Part shown: one piece after another, positions 33,527-43,919 of the stretch | How positions within the stretch are numbered: position 1 is the stretch's first letter | Layout: each line of letters begins with the position of its first letter | Assembly (NCBI GenBank): GCA_963989385.1 | Contig: OZ022510.1 | Coordinates: 36,027,448-36,091,447, forward strand | Length of the DNA: 64,000 nucleotides | DNA from: Ctena decussata | Lineage: Eukaryota; Mollusca; Bivalvia; Lucinida; Lucinidae | Direction of reading: 5' to 3' | The notes under the pieces: generated by a model | Database searches by the model: none | Seen by the model: only the letters and a program-made list of their open reading frames with translations | What the model was told of the DNA's origin: nothing | Made by a program: the position numbers and the translations under genes

Positions 33527-33696
33527 TAGCTCGCCTGAACGAAGTTCAGGCAGAGCTCCCGGAGTCGGTGTCGACTTTTGCGGCGGCGGCCGCGGCGGCG
33601 TCAGCAAAATGTTCAGTAAAGTTTACGTAAAAGTTTTTTTATGTTATTGACAAGGCGCTGTCAGGAGAGCTATCCTGTACGCAGACAGGTCTTGTT
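33527..33696 (-). mobile_element. Helitron-like mini-element H7, minus strand
   Basis: On the minus strand it starts AACAAGACCTGT with hairpin CCTGT..ACAGG and ends with hairpin CCTGAAC-TTC-GTTCAGG plus CGAGCTAA, with a GC-rich GCCGCCGCGGCC stretch before it. At 170 bp it keeps both ends with almost no body. Confidence 0.6.
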
Positions 33697-33699
33697 TTG

Positions 33700-33914
33700 A
33701 TATTTCTATGACCCTTTTAAAGATATTTCACTAATGTCGAGTCGATCATAAAGCGAAAATGGGCTAAAACCGGAGCTTCCGGGTAAAATCACCATTCCTA
33801 AGCAGGACTTGTGGCTTTCTCACTTGTGCACAGCCGAGCCTAGAACCCACAGCGGTGAGACGCTGTGAAAAATATACCAGAGCACTTAGTAAGCAAGCTC
33901 TCGCGTAGACGCCC
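33700..33914. other. No gene recognised
   Basis: Short AT-rich stretch with no frame, splice pair or repeat boundary that could be supported. Confidence 0.4.
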
Positions 33915-34025
33915 GCCAACTCGGCACTTAACGTTGAATCAACATTGAATCAACGTTGATTCAACGGCATTACATTGAATCAACCTTGAGTCAGTGTTGG
34001 TTCAACGTTGTGTGCATGTTGGGCG
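33915..34025. repeat. Short palindromic element, TTGATTCAA type
   Basis: Clear copy: AACGTTGAATCAACATTGAA and TTGATTCAACG words, ending GTTGTGTGCATGTTGGGC. See 648-758. Confidence 0.7.
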
Positions 34026-34487
34026 GCTTAATGAAAGAAAATAACAATGCAAAACGTTGACACTAATATCATCTGACAAACGGACGGACAAATGGAGAGA
34101 CGGTCATGCGGAAGGACAGACGAAACCTAATGAATGTCGCCGGACCCCGGGACATTTCGATCCCGCACGTTTCGGACCCTAAATAAAGGACAGTTACATA
34201 GCAACTATTTGTTACTGATTTAAGTTCATTAACAGTTTCATCTATTTCTTACTGAAATAAAATTATGACTTGAATCTTACAATAGTCTGTAACTTTTAGC
34301 TTTTACGTTTGTCCCACCTTGCTTTCTATTTTTTTTTTTTTTTTTTGTATTTTCCTTTTCTTTTCTTTTCTCTCTCTTTCTGCCTCTGCGCACGTGCCCG
34401 AAAGTCCAGGGGTCGAAGCAGTATCTATAGACAAATATTTCTCCTGGCGTTGTTTGACACAAATCGTAAAAACGAAATTTGGCAAAC

Positions 34488-34570
34488 GTAGATCCAGATA
34501 AGCCGCCTCATCCGGATCTAACATATATACAGATGAGCCGTCTCATCTGGATCTACACTATTTGTGCTAT
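34488..34570. repeat. Hairpin MITE relative with two half-palindromes
   Basis: GTAGATCCAGATAAGCCGCC..CCGGATCTA and GATGAGCCGTCTCATCTGG..CTACACTATTTG occur side by side, so this copy has its two arms as separate units. Confidence 0.5.
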
Positions 34571-35987
34571 AGCCTTTGGATCCGCAGTATGATATAGCTT
34601 GGACCAGGCCTTTTTTTCGGCTTTAGTCGTATAGCCATTCTATTGACCTACAATTCAAATATTTCATTTGCCAATATAAATATACCCGGGATTTTGATGT
34701 AAGTAGTTTACTTTCGCTTTCTCTTTCTACTTTCAGTTTCATCGGACTGTTGGCCTATAAACCTTGTCTTGATGAATCTAGATATTTTGGTCCAAATTCG
34801 CTTTTGCTAAAGAACATTTCGCTGATGTAAAATATAAAACTAACAAAATAACTTGACACAGCAATTGAAGACCATTTGTTGCTGGCTTAGTTGTTGATGT
34901 TGTGTTGGAAATGCGACACTTTTAAGGTTATATGCGGGGCGGTCCGCCAACCAGTCCTCATTGTTTTGTGCAACCTAGACAGGCCCCAATCAAAATTCAA
35001 AAGCATTTCCGAAATAGAAACCCCAACACCAACAAGAATTGTGCATATCAAAATGCGCATCTGTACAATCTGATCAGCACATTCGATAACTAGCATGTAC
35101 CTGACTCATACATTTTACAATACACACTTCTATCTAATCTAAGCCGTTTTAAAGAAATTTCTTGTTGTTGTTTTGAAGTCAATATCCATAAATTTTGTTG
35201 TTTTGCGAATGGTCAAGAAATTTGCTTTAGAAAGCATAATTCTGGTGTGGCACAGGCAACAAACAACAACAACAACAATTCAGACAAAACCCGTTTTGGG
35301 GACATATGCAAGACATAATAATTAAGTCCAAAAAGGGGCATAATTCAGTCAGAAATTTACAAAATTGGCTCAAAAGTTCGTCAGGTCATCTTTGACACAA
35401 CAGTATGTGAAATATCAAGACCCAGACTCAAGGATGTCTTCAGATATTTTGCTCCCAATGTTTATCTGACAATTTGATTTATCTGAAAAGAGGCATAATA
35501 GTGAAAAATTTACAAAATTTGCTCAAACGTTAATCAGATGTTTTACTTTATATGAAAACAGAATGCCAAATATAACGAACCTAGTTCAAGTGAGTCACTT
35601 TCGTATTAATGATTTTATGCTTTTCTTACCTTTCTCAAAATATTTGAATATTTAATAACTTATATTCTGAAAGCAAGGTATTTTCATTTTTTTCAACCGT
35701 CAGTATTTACTTGCTTCCCCTGTCGTTTTAATTACAAGTCTATCTTGGCTTACGCGTATACATGCACATTGGAATTTTCAAAAGAGTTACGAAATTTTGC
35801 ATTTTCAGTACGTATTCCTGTTTCAAAGAAAGTGTTGAGGCGTTTATACTGTGCCCTTTACCTTTGTTTATGCTCTCTGCTTACTCACTGTAGGCCAGGT
35901 GCTCCAAAACGACCTACTCAGCCTTGAAAGCTGGGAAAAGATGTTGAATATGATCCCTCTAAATGTCAGGCCCCTCATGTTACTCGT

Positions 35988-35990
<3 letters not shown>
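34571..35990. other. No gene; one relic repeat
   Basis: 35300-35600 repeats blocks also seen at 7884-8360 (AAAAGGGGCATAATTCAGTC). The rest has only short chance frames. Confidence 0.4.

Positions 35991-35992
<2 letters not shown>

Positions 35993-36019
<27 letters not shown>
35993..36019. repeat. Poly-C run followed by CACA
   Basis: About 26 C then ACACACACACAC. It marks the 5' border of the LINE fragment that follows. Confidence 0.9.
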
Positions 36020-36034
36020 ATACACACACACACC

Positions 36035-36864
36035 CCTCCCATTGAAACCAAGTACTTTCTTCATGAAACTGAGCTGGATAGTGTTTCATCTGCAAAATAC
36101 CTAGGGGTCACCATTTCGAACGACCTATCATGGAGTACCCATCATGAGTCCTAATCAAACTGTTGGCTTCCTTAATTCCTTAAAAGCAATGTTCGGGTCC
36201 ATAATAAGGACCTGAAATCTGTAGCGTATAAAACACTGGTTAGGCCGCAGTTGGTGTAGGCTTCAACAGTATGGTCCCTACACTGCCACTGATATACAGA
36301 AAGTGGAGCAGTCCAAAGACGGGCTGCCAGGTGGGTGCATAGAGATTATATTTACATTTCCAGCGTCACTGCTATGCTGACAGACCTAAACTGGCGCCCC
36401 TGGACCAACGGCGTACAGACAGCCCTCTTGTAATGTTGTACAAGGTCACAGTATGACCTTGTGGAAATTCCCGCATCCCAGTACCTCACACGAAATACTA
36501 GACTTTCAAGACATATCCATCCACTTTCATACAGACAGATTCCCACTCTTAAAGACTATTACAGGTTCACATTCTTCCCAAGATCTATTATTCATTGGAA
36601 TGCCCTACCAGCCCATATACCGGTCCTTCCAACCTTGGCCAGTTCAGCAGTGCTGTCTGCCAGGTGATCCATGTCTCTCCCTAAACAACAGTTTCTGCTT
36701 TTATCTTTTAACTATACTTACAGTCTTTTTGCACTGTACAAACTCATTTCACCCCCGTTGTCTAAGCTTTTATTTCAGTTAACCCCCTTCAGCACTTGGT
36801 TTACCGGAACCCGTCTGATGTCTCCTTCGGGGGTTAAGACGTAAAGAAAGATAGATAGATAAAA
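36035..36864 (+). pseudogene. LINE 3' fragment with GATA tail
   Basis: Broken frames give SSAKYLGVTISNDLSWSTHH, LVRPQLVYASTVWS (with a stop in place of one codon), AAR.VHRDYISSVTAMLTDLN and SIIHWNALPAHIPVLPTLA, the C-terminal part of a CR1/Jockey-group reverse transcriptase ORF. Several stops and frameshifts. The element ends in GATAGATAGATA (36850-36861). Confidence 0.78.
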
Positions 36865-38471
36865 ATCGCAAGTCATCCATCGTACAGTTCTGGGTGTATT
36901 TTAACTGTAGTTTTCCTACACGTAAGAATTTCCTTTTTATATGTCAGTGTCAACCTAATAACGTACGTGGCCCTAAAGTCGTCAGGGTCCTTAGGTCGTC
37001 ACCATTTTTTAAGCTTCATTCTTTTCCATCTATGTCATAGAAATGTTTAGAAGAGGGCGAAATTCAAAAGACAAATATACTAATAATTATTTTGTTACGC
37101 ATTTTACGTTTAAAGCTGATTTAAATGTTCTTCCAAGAAGAGGAGAAGAAACAAGGTAATCCATTTTTACATAAAATTCCAAGTTTGTTGACGGAGCAAG
37201 CTGGTTTTGATATCGGTCTGGCGAACCAAGATTGTCACGCTAGATTCAAGTTTCAGATGTCTGTTTGCATTCGCCCAAACGCATTATACGATAAACCATC
37301 AAGATTTTCCTACCTTTTGCGGTAAGCATAGGAAAGAATTCTCGTTATAGTTACGGGATTTTCCGATAATCTCCGAGAGGGCCGAGGATAAGCAGTTACC
37401 TGTATACGGTTCTCAGTTTAATAAGGAAATGTATAGAAGCTCATAAATAAATTAAATTTTCTTATTTGATATGTTTTCCGACATTGTATTATAACGTCTA
37501 GCACGAAAAAACATTTCAAGCTCTTTAATCTGGTATAAAAATTATAGAAATGCGTCAATTAGAAGCTTCTTCCATCAGAGCCCATAGTTTTCTTTCTACA
37601 AACCATGCGTTTCTTAACACAATTTATTCAAATTACGCGAATCTTCGTTTTTGGACCTAAATAACATATATAAATTAACATTTGCGAATCTGTTATAACG
37701 TATGAGCTGAAAGCTGTTGTTCCACTGATTACAATGATGTTTTTTTACATACATAACTAAATGGGAAATTTCTTCCCTGAACGCCTAATTTTGCTAACTA
37801 TTGGTTCGAAATTTTCTAAATCTCTCTATTGAACATAAAGACACTGGAAAGGGAAGCAGCCTCATTTGTGGCCAAGTGCTAAAATTAACAGGTAGTACAG
37901 AGTTATCGATTTGACACCGTAACGCTTTTTCTGCCAGATGAGAGGAAATTAAACGAAACAGACACCAAAGAACGGTGATGACGACTTTAGGTCATACCTG
38001 ACGACTCTAAGGTACATACAACTATGCAACAAAAAAATCAATTCTCTCTTTCTTATATGCTCTTCTTTCATTCCAGTTTGACAAGCATACATTGTGATTA
38101 TCACCGTATCAATTAACAATTTTTGTTGGTTTGTCTTCTTATAAGTAAATGAAACAAATGTGACCTAAATTTAAAGGCAGAGGATGGTAGTAAAGTTGTC
38201 TACAAAAACAGGTACAGTTTCAATTATGCCGGGTTTGGTGTGAAAAAGCAAATTACCCATTAGTAACTGTTCCAGATATACAGCTTTTACCCGTTTACTG
38301 TCACTCTTACCTCATATAGAAATACAAACACATTTTCTCTTCGTGCAACTCAAACAATAGAAAAGTAAAATAAAATAAAGAATCTTCGATGCCATTAGAC
38401 CTCAAATAATTCAAATGGTCAGCCAAATCCCAATACTTTTTATATTCCATTTCCGCTGACAAAATGTTATC
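36865..38471. other. No gene recognised
   Basis: Only short chance frames were seen. One of them, 37125-37325, begins MFFQEEEKKQG and has no recognisable domain. No repeat boundary was found. Confidence 0.4.
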
Positions 38472-38550
38472 TGAGCCGCGACACGACAAAACCAACAAAG
38501 TGGCATGTGCGCTCAGTGCTGACTCAAATTAGCCTGGGCATCCGCCCAAT
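38472..38550 (+). repeat. Hairpin MITE, GAGCCGCGACACGA family, partial
   Basis: TGAGCCGCGACACGACAAAA, CAACAAAGTGG and AGCCTGGGCATCCGCCC. It faces an inverted copy at 39283-39386. Confidence 0.65.
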
Positions 38551-39098
38551 GCTTTATATGAATAGGAACGAGCAAAACAAAATTCACCATCATAGGTTTA
38601 AATAAAACGACCGGAAGCAAATAATAATAATAAATAACTAAAAGTTTGTTTTTGAAACAAAAACAGATGTCTCCCCTCTTACTTCTTCTTCCCTCATCAA
38701 AAATTTGGGTAAAGTTATGGTTCTCTCTGAACATCAATGGACAATGCTTTATATTTGTTCCAAATTTGTGAAAATGTCTGCAACTTTGTTCAAGTTATAG
38801 TCCATACTAGAATGACAAAGGGACAGAATTCTGTAAAAAATGTACGCGAAGTTATGAATTTGTTCTCTGCATGATATTATTGTTGTCAATGGGTTACTTT
38901 ATATTTGGACAAAGTTTTATGAAAATGTAGATGAAGGTTTGAAAGTTACATAGGTGACAAGATTTCAATTTAAAAAAATACAAACTGACATAATTTTATC
39001 AAAATTACAGATGGAGTTATGTTTCTTGTTTTCTATAGATTGAGGTAAATTAATGTTCTTTGCTGTGCGCTTTAAGGATAGCTAAGGGCCTCAGCTAG

Positions 39099-39266
39099 CA
39101 GGGGCGGATCCAGGAATTTTGGATAGGGGGTTCAAATTAGCTGAAAGGGGGGTTCGATTTATGTAGTTTGACCATTTTTTCCTGAAATTCCCCATGAAAA
39201 TAAAATAAATTGGGCTGAGAAAGGGGTTCGTTTGAACCCCCCGAACCCCCTCTGGATCCGCCACTG
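39099..39266. mobile_element. 168-bp MITE with CAGGGGCGGATCCAG ends
   Basis: Inverted ends CAGGGGCGGATCCAG / CTGGATCCGCCACTG with a second inverted pair GGGGGTTC..GAACCCCC. GCTAG flanks both sides (39094-39098, 39267-39271). The ends resemble widespread hAT-like MITEs. Confidence 0.78.
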
Positions 39267-39282
39267 GCTAGATCTATACAGA

Positions 39283-39386
39283 CAGCGAAGACTCAGTTCA
39301 GACTGGGCGGATGCCCAGGCTGATCTGAGTCTTCATTGGTCGCACAGGCCACTTTGTTGGTTTTGTCGTGTCGCGGCTCAAATGTA
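39283..39386 (-). repeat. Hairpin MITE, GAGCCGCGACACGA family
   Basis: Hairpin GCGAAGACTCAGTTCAGACT..AGGCTGATCTGAGTCTTC, then CACTTTGTTGGTTTTGTCGT and GTCGCGGCTCA. Confidence 0.75.
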
Positions 39387-39389
39387 AAT

Positions 39390-40250
39390 TACTTCAGATA
39401 TGTTCATCTTCTAAACGTCAATTGGAACAACCAATGTATTTCATCAGAAAATCAGATGAAAAGTCAGTACAGTTGGAGGTTAATACCTGTGAAAAGGATA
39501 TAGGGGTCTACGTAGATCAGCATTTGACATTTGTAACACTTATAGAAACTAAAGTGAATAATGGGAATAAAGATCGTTTACACATCTTGGTGAAGAAATG
39601 TTCAGATTGTTATTTAAGGCTTTGGTTAGGCCTCATCTGGAACACGCGCTGTCAGTGTGGTGCCCTTATTTAAAGAAGCATAACGAGTTGAGAATGTGCT
39701 GAGGAGCTGGAAGAATTTGTCCTATGAATATAGACTACAGAAGCTAGAATTGCATTCACTACGATATCGTAGGTTAAGTGTGTGTGTGTGTGTGAGTGTG
39801 TGTGTGTGTGTGTGTGTGGTTGTGGGGGGAGGGGGCGGGGGAGGGGGAGGGGGGCATGATTGAAGTTTAAGGAGTATATGATGATCGAGTTACTTCCGGG
39901 ATGTTGTTTGTAAGTGGTCATTCAAGGACTCGTGGGCATTCTCTGAAAGTAACCAAATACAGGAGTAGACTTGATATACGGAAGTATCTTTTCACATCAA
40001 GAGTTGTAACTATATGGAATTCATTGTCAGAGTGTGTCATAAGCGCGCCAAGTGTCAATGCTTTTGAGAATAGGCTATGTAAATTCTGGACTAACTATAC
40101 AGTGAAGTATAATCCAGATATGGACATTCAGTTTAACCCTGACATTCAGTTTAACCCGGGTAACTGCTTGTCGAATGTTTTTTGTGTTATTTTTTCTTCA
40201 ATGAAAAAAATCATTGTCTCATTGAGTCTTGACAACTGATGAGCTAATCA
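39390..40250 (+). pseudogene. CR1/L2-type LINE 3' fragment
   Basis: Frames 39368-39673 and 39901-40239 give EKDIGVYVDQHLTFVTLIET, a frameshifted LFKALVRPHLEHALSVWCPY-like region, then RTRGHSLKVTKYRSRLDIRK and VVTIWNSLSECVISAPSVNA. These are the thumb and C-terminus of a non-LTR reverse transcriptase ORF. It is broken by frameshifts and by a GT microsatellite at 39777-39820. Confidence 0.82.
39777..39820. repeat. (GT)n microsatellite
   Basis: GT repeat with one GA interruption, inside the LINE fragment, followed by a G-rich tract. Confidence 0.95.
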
Positions 40251-40444
40251 AAACTGGGACACTTAAAATGATTACAATCAATTTCCTAAAAATCGAACAT
40301 TTTGATTTTCCAATGTAGAAATGCGTCTAAAAATGCAAATAAAATGGCAAACAGTGTAGACTCTAATCAGACTGATCTGGGTCCTCTCTGTTTTCTATGA
40401 TCTACATGCCCTAATACTTGGAATGTTTACGGTAATATAGCATT

Positions 40445-40520
40445 TCAACAAGAACATACGTTACTGCGGAATTCGAACTCAGGGTCCTGTGATTATATAG
40501 AAGGCGAATTATCACAGCCG
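40445..40520 (-). tRNA. Weak tRNA-like relic
   Basis: On the minus strand GAGTTCGAATTCC resembles a B box, and GGGTCGGCTGTGATAATTCG a decayed A box side. It probably belongs to an old SINE. Confidence 0.25.
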
Positions 40521-40521
40521 A

Positions 40522-40625
40522 CCCCAGCGGGCACATGACGTCGAAATGACGCCGTACTGACGTCGATACGACGTAATCACATCGTATCGACGTCAATACA
40601 TCATCATTACGACGCTATGTTGCTT
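40522..40625. repeat. Short palindromic element, GACGTC type
   Basis: CCCCAGCGGGCACATGACGT start and a core of GACGTCGATACGACGTAAT-like words. Sister of 11017-11125. Confidence 0.62.
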
Positions 40626-40849
40626 CGAACGATACTTGTACGACCGTAAAAAAGTGTAAGTTTATGGACAGAAAAGATATGTCAGAGAGTAGCTCCCCCC
40701 ACCCCCTAAAAATAGTCCCCCTCCCCCTCCCCCCCCCCCCCCCCCGGAAAAATGACTCATTTTTCCATAGTAGAATTTCCCACCGGAAAAATGGCTATAT
40801 AGAAGAACCCCCCATACACACACACACACGGAAATATGACTATACAGCC

Positions 40850-40945
40850 AAGTGTAGATCTAGATAAGGCGGCTCATTATTATAAGCCGCCTCATCAGGA
40901 TCTACGCTGTTTGCAAATTCTGCTTTTTTCATCACTGGCGCTTAA
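40850..40945. repeat. Hairpin MITE, GATGAGGCGGCTCAT family
   Basis: AAGGCGGCTCATTATTATAA / GCCGCCTCATC core with GTAGATCTAGAT and GGATCTACGCTG arms. Confidence 0.78.
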
Positions 40946-40996
40946 ATTATATACTTATACTAGACCTATAGATTGATACATAAATGTTCTTTTTCA

Positions 40997-41189
40997 GTGC
41001 CGGGCGTCCTACTAAATTGTATTTTAGTAGGGCAAGGGCCTACTGTGCTTGCAGTGGGTGCGAGTGCTGGTTGTTCGTATTCTTTTTCCCTCCCCTATCA
41101 TATCTCTTCTTTCTCCCTCTTTCTGGAGACGGCTCGATATAGATTGAAAATGCTGTCTTAAAGGGCCATGAAACCCAAAACAACCAACT
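40997..41189 (+). mobile_element. SINE-like SINE-B (5' truncated)
   Basis: CAGTGCCGGGCGTCCTACTA to CCCAAAACAACCAACTT, with GGAGACGGCTCGATATAGAT. Paralogue of 29644-29813. Confidence 0.82.
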
Positions 41190-41214
41190 TATCACAACTG
41201 TCCTCTCCATGTTA

Positions 41215-41499
41215 CACTGTAAAAAATCCATTGATTTTACGATAGAATAAATGGCAACCAGCTGCCAGTCCATTTTCCGTTATTTTTACGTGCGTTTGCC
41301 TGTAAGACACTGTTGGAAATCACGATATGGTAGTGATATGTTAAACGGCCGCGCTCTAAAATAACTTTATAGTGTTGAAGGGTTATCCGACCAAAACAAC
41401 GCCTATTCTGTCCTACTCCGCTTGATAATTCCTGCAATTTTTACGGGCGCCTCTAAACATAACGGGAAATGGCCTGGCAGCTGGTTGCCAATTATTATG
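41215..41499. mobile_element. TA-flanked MITE, copy 3 (one end lost)
   Basis: Starts CACTGTAAAAAATCCATTGA after TA and carries GGCAACCAGCTGCCAGTC. The right inverted end breaks off at ATTATTATG against a C-rich repeat. It inserted after the segmental duplication, since copy 1 lacks it. Confidence 0.8.
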
Positions 41500-41695
41500 T
41501 CCCCCCACCAGAGGTGAGGGGGACATATTGGTTTCAGTGCGTGATTATTTGTATCCTGTATATTTCTTCAACCAGTGGGTGGAATTTTACCAAAATTGCG
41601 TGGATACATCATTGGGACAAGCCATTGAGCTGATTAAGTTTTGGTGAGTTTGACCCAATTTTCAGGGTCACGGAAGGTTGAACCAGTATTTCTGA
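41500..41695 (-). mobile_element. 3' part of another Helitron-like element, minus strand
   Basis: ATGTCCCCCCACCAGAGGTG / GGGGGACAT forms a terminal hairpin. The following ACCAGTGGGTGGAATTTTAC is body sequence. Only a fragment is present. Confidence 0.4.
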
Positions 41696-41702
41696 TAGAT
41701 GG

Positions 41703-41812
41703 AGTGGATGGATGGATGGCTTGCAATTTTACGTCCTTTTTAACAGTGTTTCAGTCATATCAGGACGATGGGTGTCTGATAATGAAAGACTGTGTGCAAT
41801 GGAACCCCGTTA
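41703..41812 (-). mobile_element. SINE-A fragment, minus strand
   Basis: GATGGATGGATGG tail and TTTTAACAGTGTTTCAGTCA body. It stops at ACCCCGTT, fused by deletion to SINE-B sequence ATCGTCCAACCCGACC. Confidence 0.78.
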
Positions 41813-41959
41813 TCGTCCAACCCGACCACCCCACCCCCACAAAAAAGTGAGTAGGTAAAACGACTGCAAAGTTCACAAAGATTTTATAGTAGAAAACCAG
41901 CTTACTGCGATTCCTAAATAGGAACGGCTCGACATAGTCCGAAATACTGTCTGAAAGGG

Positions 41960-42159
41960 ACGGATGGATGAATTGCGATTTTACGCCCTTTTAATAGCAT
42001 TTCATTCATATCAGGACGATGGGAGGATGATAATGAAAGGCTGTGTGGAATGAAACCTCGTTTACAGTAGGGGAAAGATTCTCTCCTCAAGCGGGGCTCA
42101 ATCCCAGGTCCGCTTGATCAGTAGGCCGGCTCTTAACCCACTGAGCTACCGGGGCTCCA
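41960..42159 (-). mobile_element. SINE-A with perfect 12-bp target duplication, minus strand
   Basis: Flanked by TGTCTGAAAGGG (41948-41959, 42160-42171). The tRNA-like head is at the right (CTGAGCTACCGGGGCTCC). It sits inside a SINE-B tail that runs 41922-41959 and 42172-42202. Confidence 0.92.
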
Positions 42160-42434
42160 TGTCTGAAAGGGCCGTTAAACCCAAAACAACCAACCAACCA
42201 AAATAAATAGAAAAGTACTACTTACAAAGCCAAATATGTTGAAATGAACAAGAATTCAGCAGGGAAAGTCAGTGTCAAAATCCATGGTTCACTTTTTTGT
42301 CATTTCTAGCGCCAAATCTACGGTCAAACACAAAAATACATGCAAGAAGAAACTCACGCACATGACCAATAAAAAAGCAGAGGATTATCCAATCATGTTT
42401 TGCTAATTTAACAATAGCATATAGCCTTAAGCGT

Positions 42435-42812
42435 TTGTTCCACACACTGATTTTTCTTCTTCATTTTATTTGTGTGTATTTTATAATGACGTTACCCCCT
42501 CCCCCCCCCCCTCACCCCCGCACCTCAGCGGAACGTATGCATAGCTGCAGTAACGGGGCGCCGTTCGTCCGTCCATTATTGTCTATCATTCGTCTGATTC
42601 GTCCGTCAGTCCTGCTCTTAAAAGCTGTACGGCTGCTTGCATGCGTGGACAAAGGGTACATTAGCATGGTCCCGGAAATGGAAGAGAGGCGCCAGGAAAG
42701 CCAGCCCCAGCCCCTGCGGCGACGCCCAGAAAACCACCAGGCCCCAGGCCGCTCCCAGAGGCAGCGCTGTGCGAATATCAGATTCAGTGGCCGTAGGCCA
42801 CTTCAGCCATAA
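42435..42812 (+). other. GC-rich open frame, unknown
   Basis: A 125-codon frame whose second half (42640-42812) is markedly GC-rich compared with its surroundings and encodes EERRQESQPQPLRRRP and RSQRQRCANIRF. The first half is poly-C and AT-rich and is unlikely to be coding. It could be a fragment of a retroelement ORF1 or foreign DNA. No homology was recognised. Confidence 0.22.
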
Positions 42813-43018
42813 AGATTACTAGGAACCGATTAGGTTCATTTTGTTGCCAGCCCTAAATGAATTCCTCTCCCTGACTTTTGCTTTTATTTTTCCTTTGTAA
42901 GTAGTATCGCGTCAGCCCTGCCCAGCTCCACGACACTTGTGTCAACATGGATGACGTAATTACGGATCACATTTCACATGGGGGCCATCTTCTACGTCAG
43001 AGACAGCTAAACCTGTCT

Positions 43019-43233
43019 GGGGATGGTCGGGTGGTGCGATGGTACTGCGTGTAACTTCCAGTGTCGGGGCATCCTACTGATTCGGATAATAGTCGGGGAA
43101 GGGTCTACCGTGTATGCAGTAGGTGTGAGTGGGGTGGTTTGGACATTTTTTTCTCCCTCACTCTGTGAGACGGACCAATATAGACTGAAATACTGTCTCA
43201 AGGGGCCGTTAAACCCATAACAATCAATCAACC
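43019..43233 (+). mobile_element. SINE-like SINE-B, near full length
   Basis: Head GGTCGGGTGGTGCGATGGT, body GTATGCAGTAGGTGTGAGTG and TGTGAGACGGACCAATATAG, tail AACAATCAATCAACCA. Confidence 0.85.
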
Positions 43234-43330
43234 AGCTAAACCTAACTGATAAAATTACCGGCTGATACCGTGCTTGATATGACTTTTCTTGTGAGCCGTT
43301 AAAGTAGCAACGAGAAATGAAACTTATTTT

Positions 43331-43596
43331 ATTCACGGTAAAACATTGGCGTAGATTTTACGGTGGAATACCTGCCAGCCATCTGAGAGTAAAATAAGAC
43401 ATGTATTGTTTTGGTCGTATAGCCCCTTCAACGCTATAAAGATGTTTTCGAGAGCGGTCAGTTAAGACAACTCTACTATATCGTGAATGTAACAGCATTC
43501 TACAAGCAAACGCCCGTAAAAATAAAGGGGAAAGGAATGGCGGCTGGTTGCCAGGTATTCTACCATAGAATCTACGGATATTTTTTACACTTTAGG
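43331..43596. mobile_element. TA-type MITE, decayed copy 4
   Basis: GTAGATTTTACGGTGGAATA at the left and CTACCATAGAATCTACGG at the right are diverged ends of the 322-bp family. The middle keeps TTGTTTTGGTCGTATAGCCC. Confidence 0.65.
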
Positions 43597-43919
43597 TAAT
43601 AGATCTTTAGAACCTTAAAAATCTACACTTTCTCAAATAGTTCTCTCTGTATAAAACAACAACCAACTGATAAAGTAAATATTTTATTTGAAATGTCACA
43701 AATACATTTCGGGTCGTTTTGATGCTGCGTTTCTATTACATTCACTCCCCTGACGCTTACAGCGAAATTGTAATGGGGTATGATATTCAGTTCCTCAATG
43801 TAAACTGATATCAACCCCATCAAAAATACAAAGTCCGACACCATGCAGGTCCGTGCCCTTCTTCAAAGGGTTGTAACGCATGGGACTGTTCGTGCAAAAG
43901 AGTCCCTGCAAATCCCATC

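Larger units (their letters stand above)
40850..42465 (+). repeat. Duplicated segment, copy 2 (copy 1 is 28300-33535)
   Basis: Same order and orientation of hairpin MITE, SINE-B, SINE-A, SINE-B tail with nested SINE-A, and a 270-bp unique stretch (42203-42465 against 33256-33525, sharing AACAAGAATTCAGCAGGGAA). It lacks the LINE, the inverted-repeat element and the 50-bp SINE of copy 1, and has its own MITE (41215-41499). A 41810 deletion joins SINE-A to SINE-B. Confidence 0.82.
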
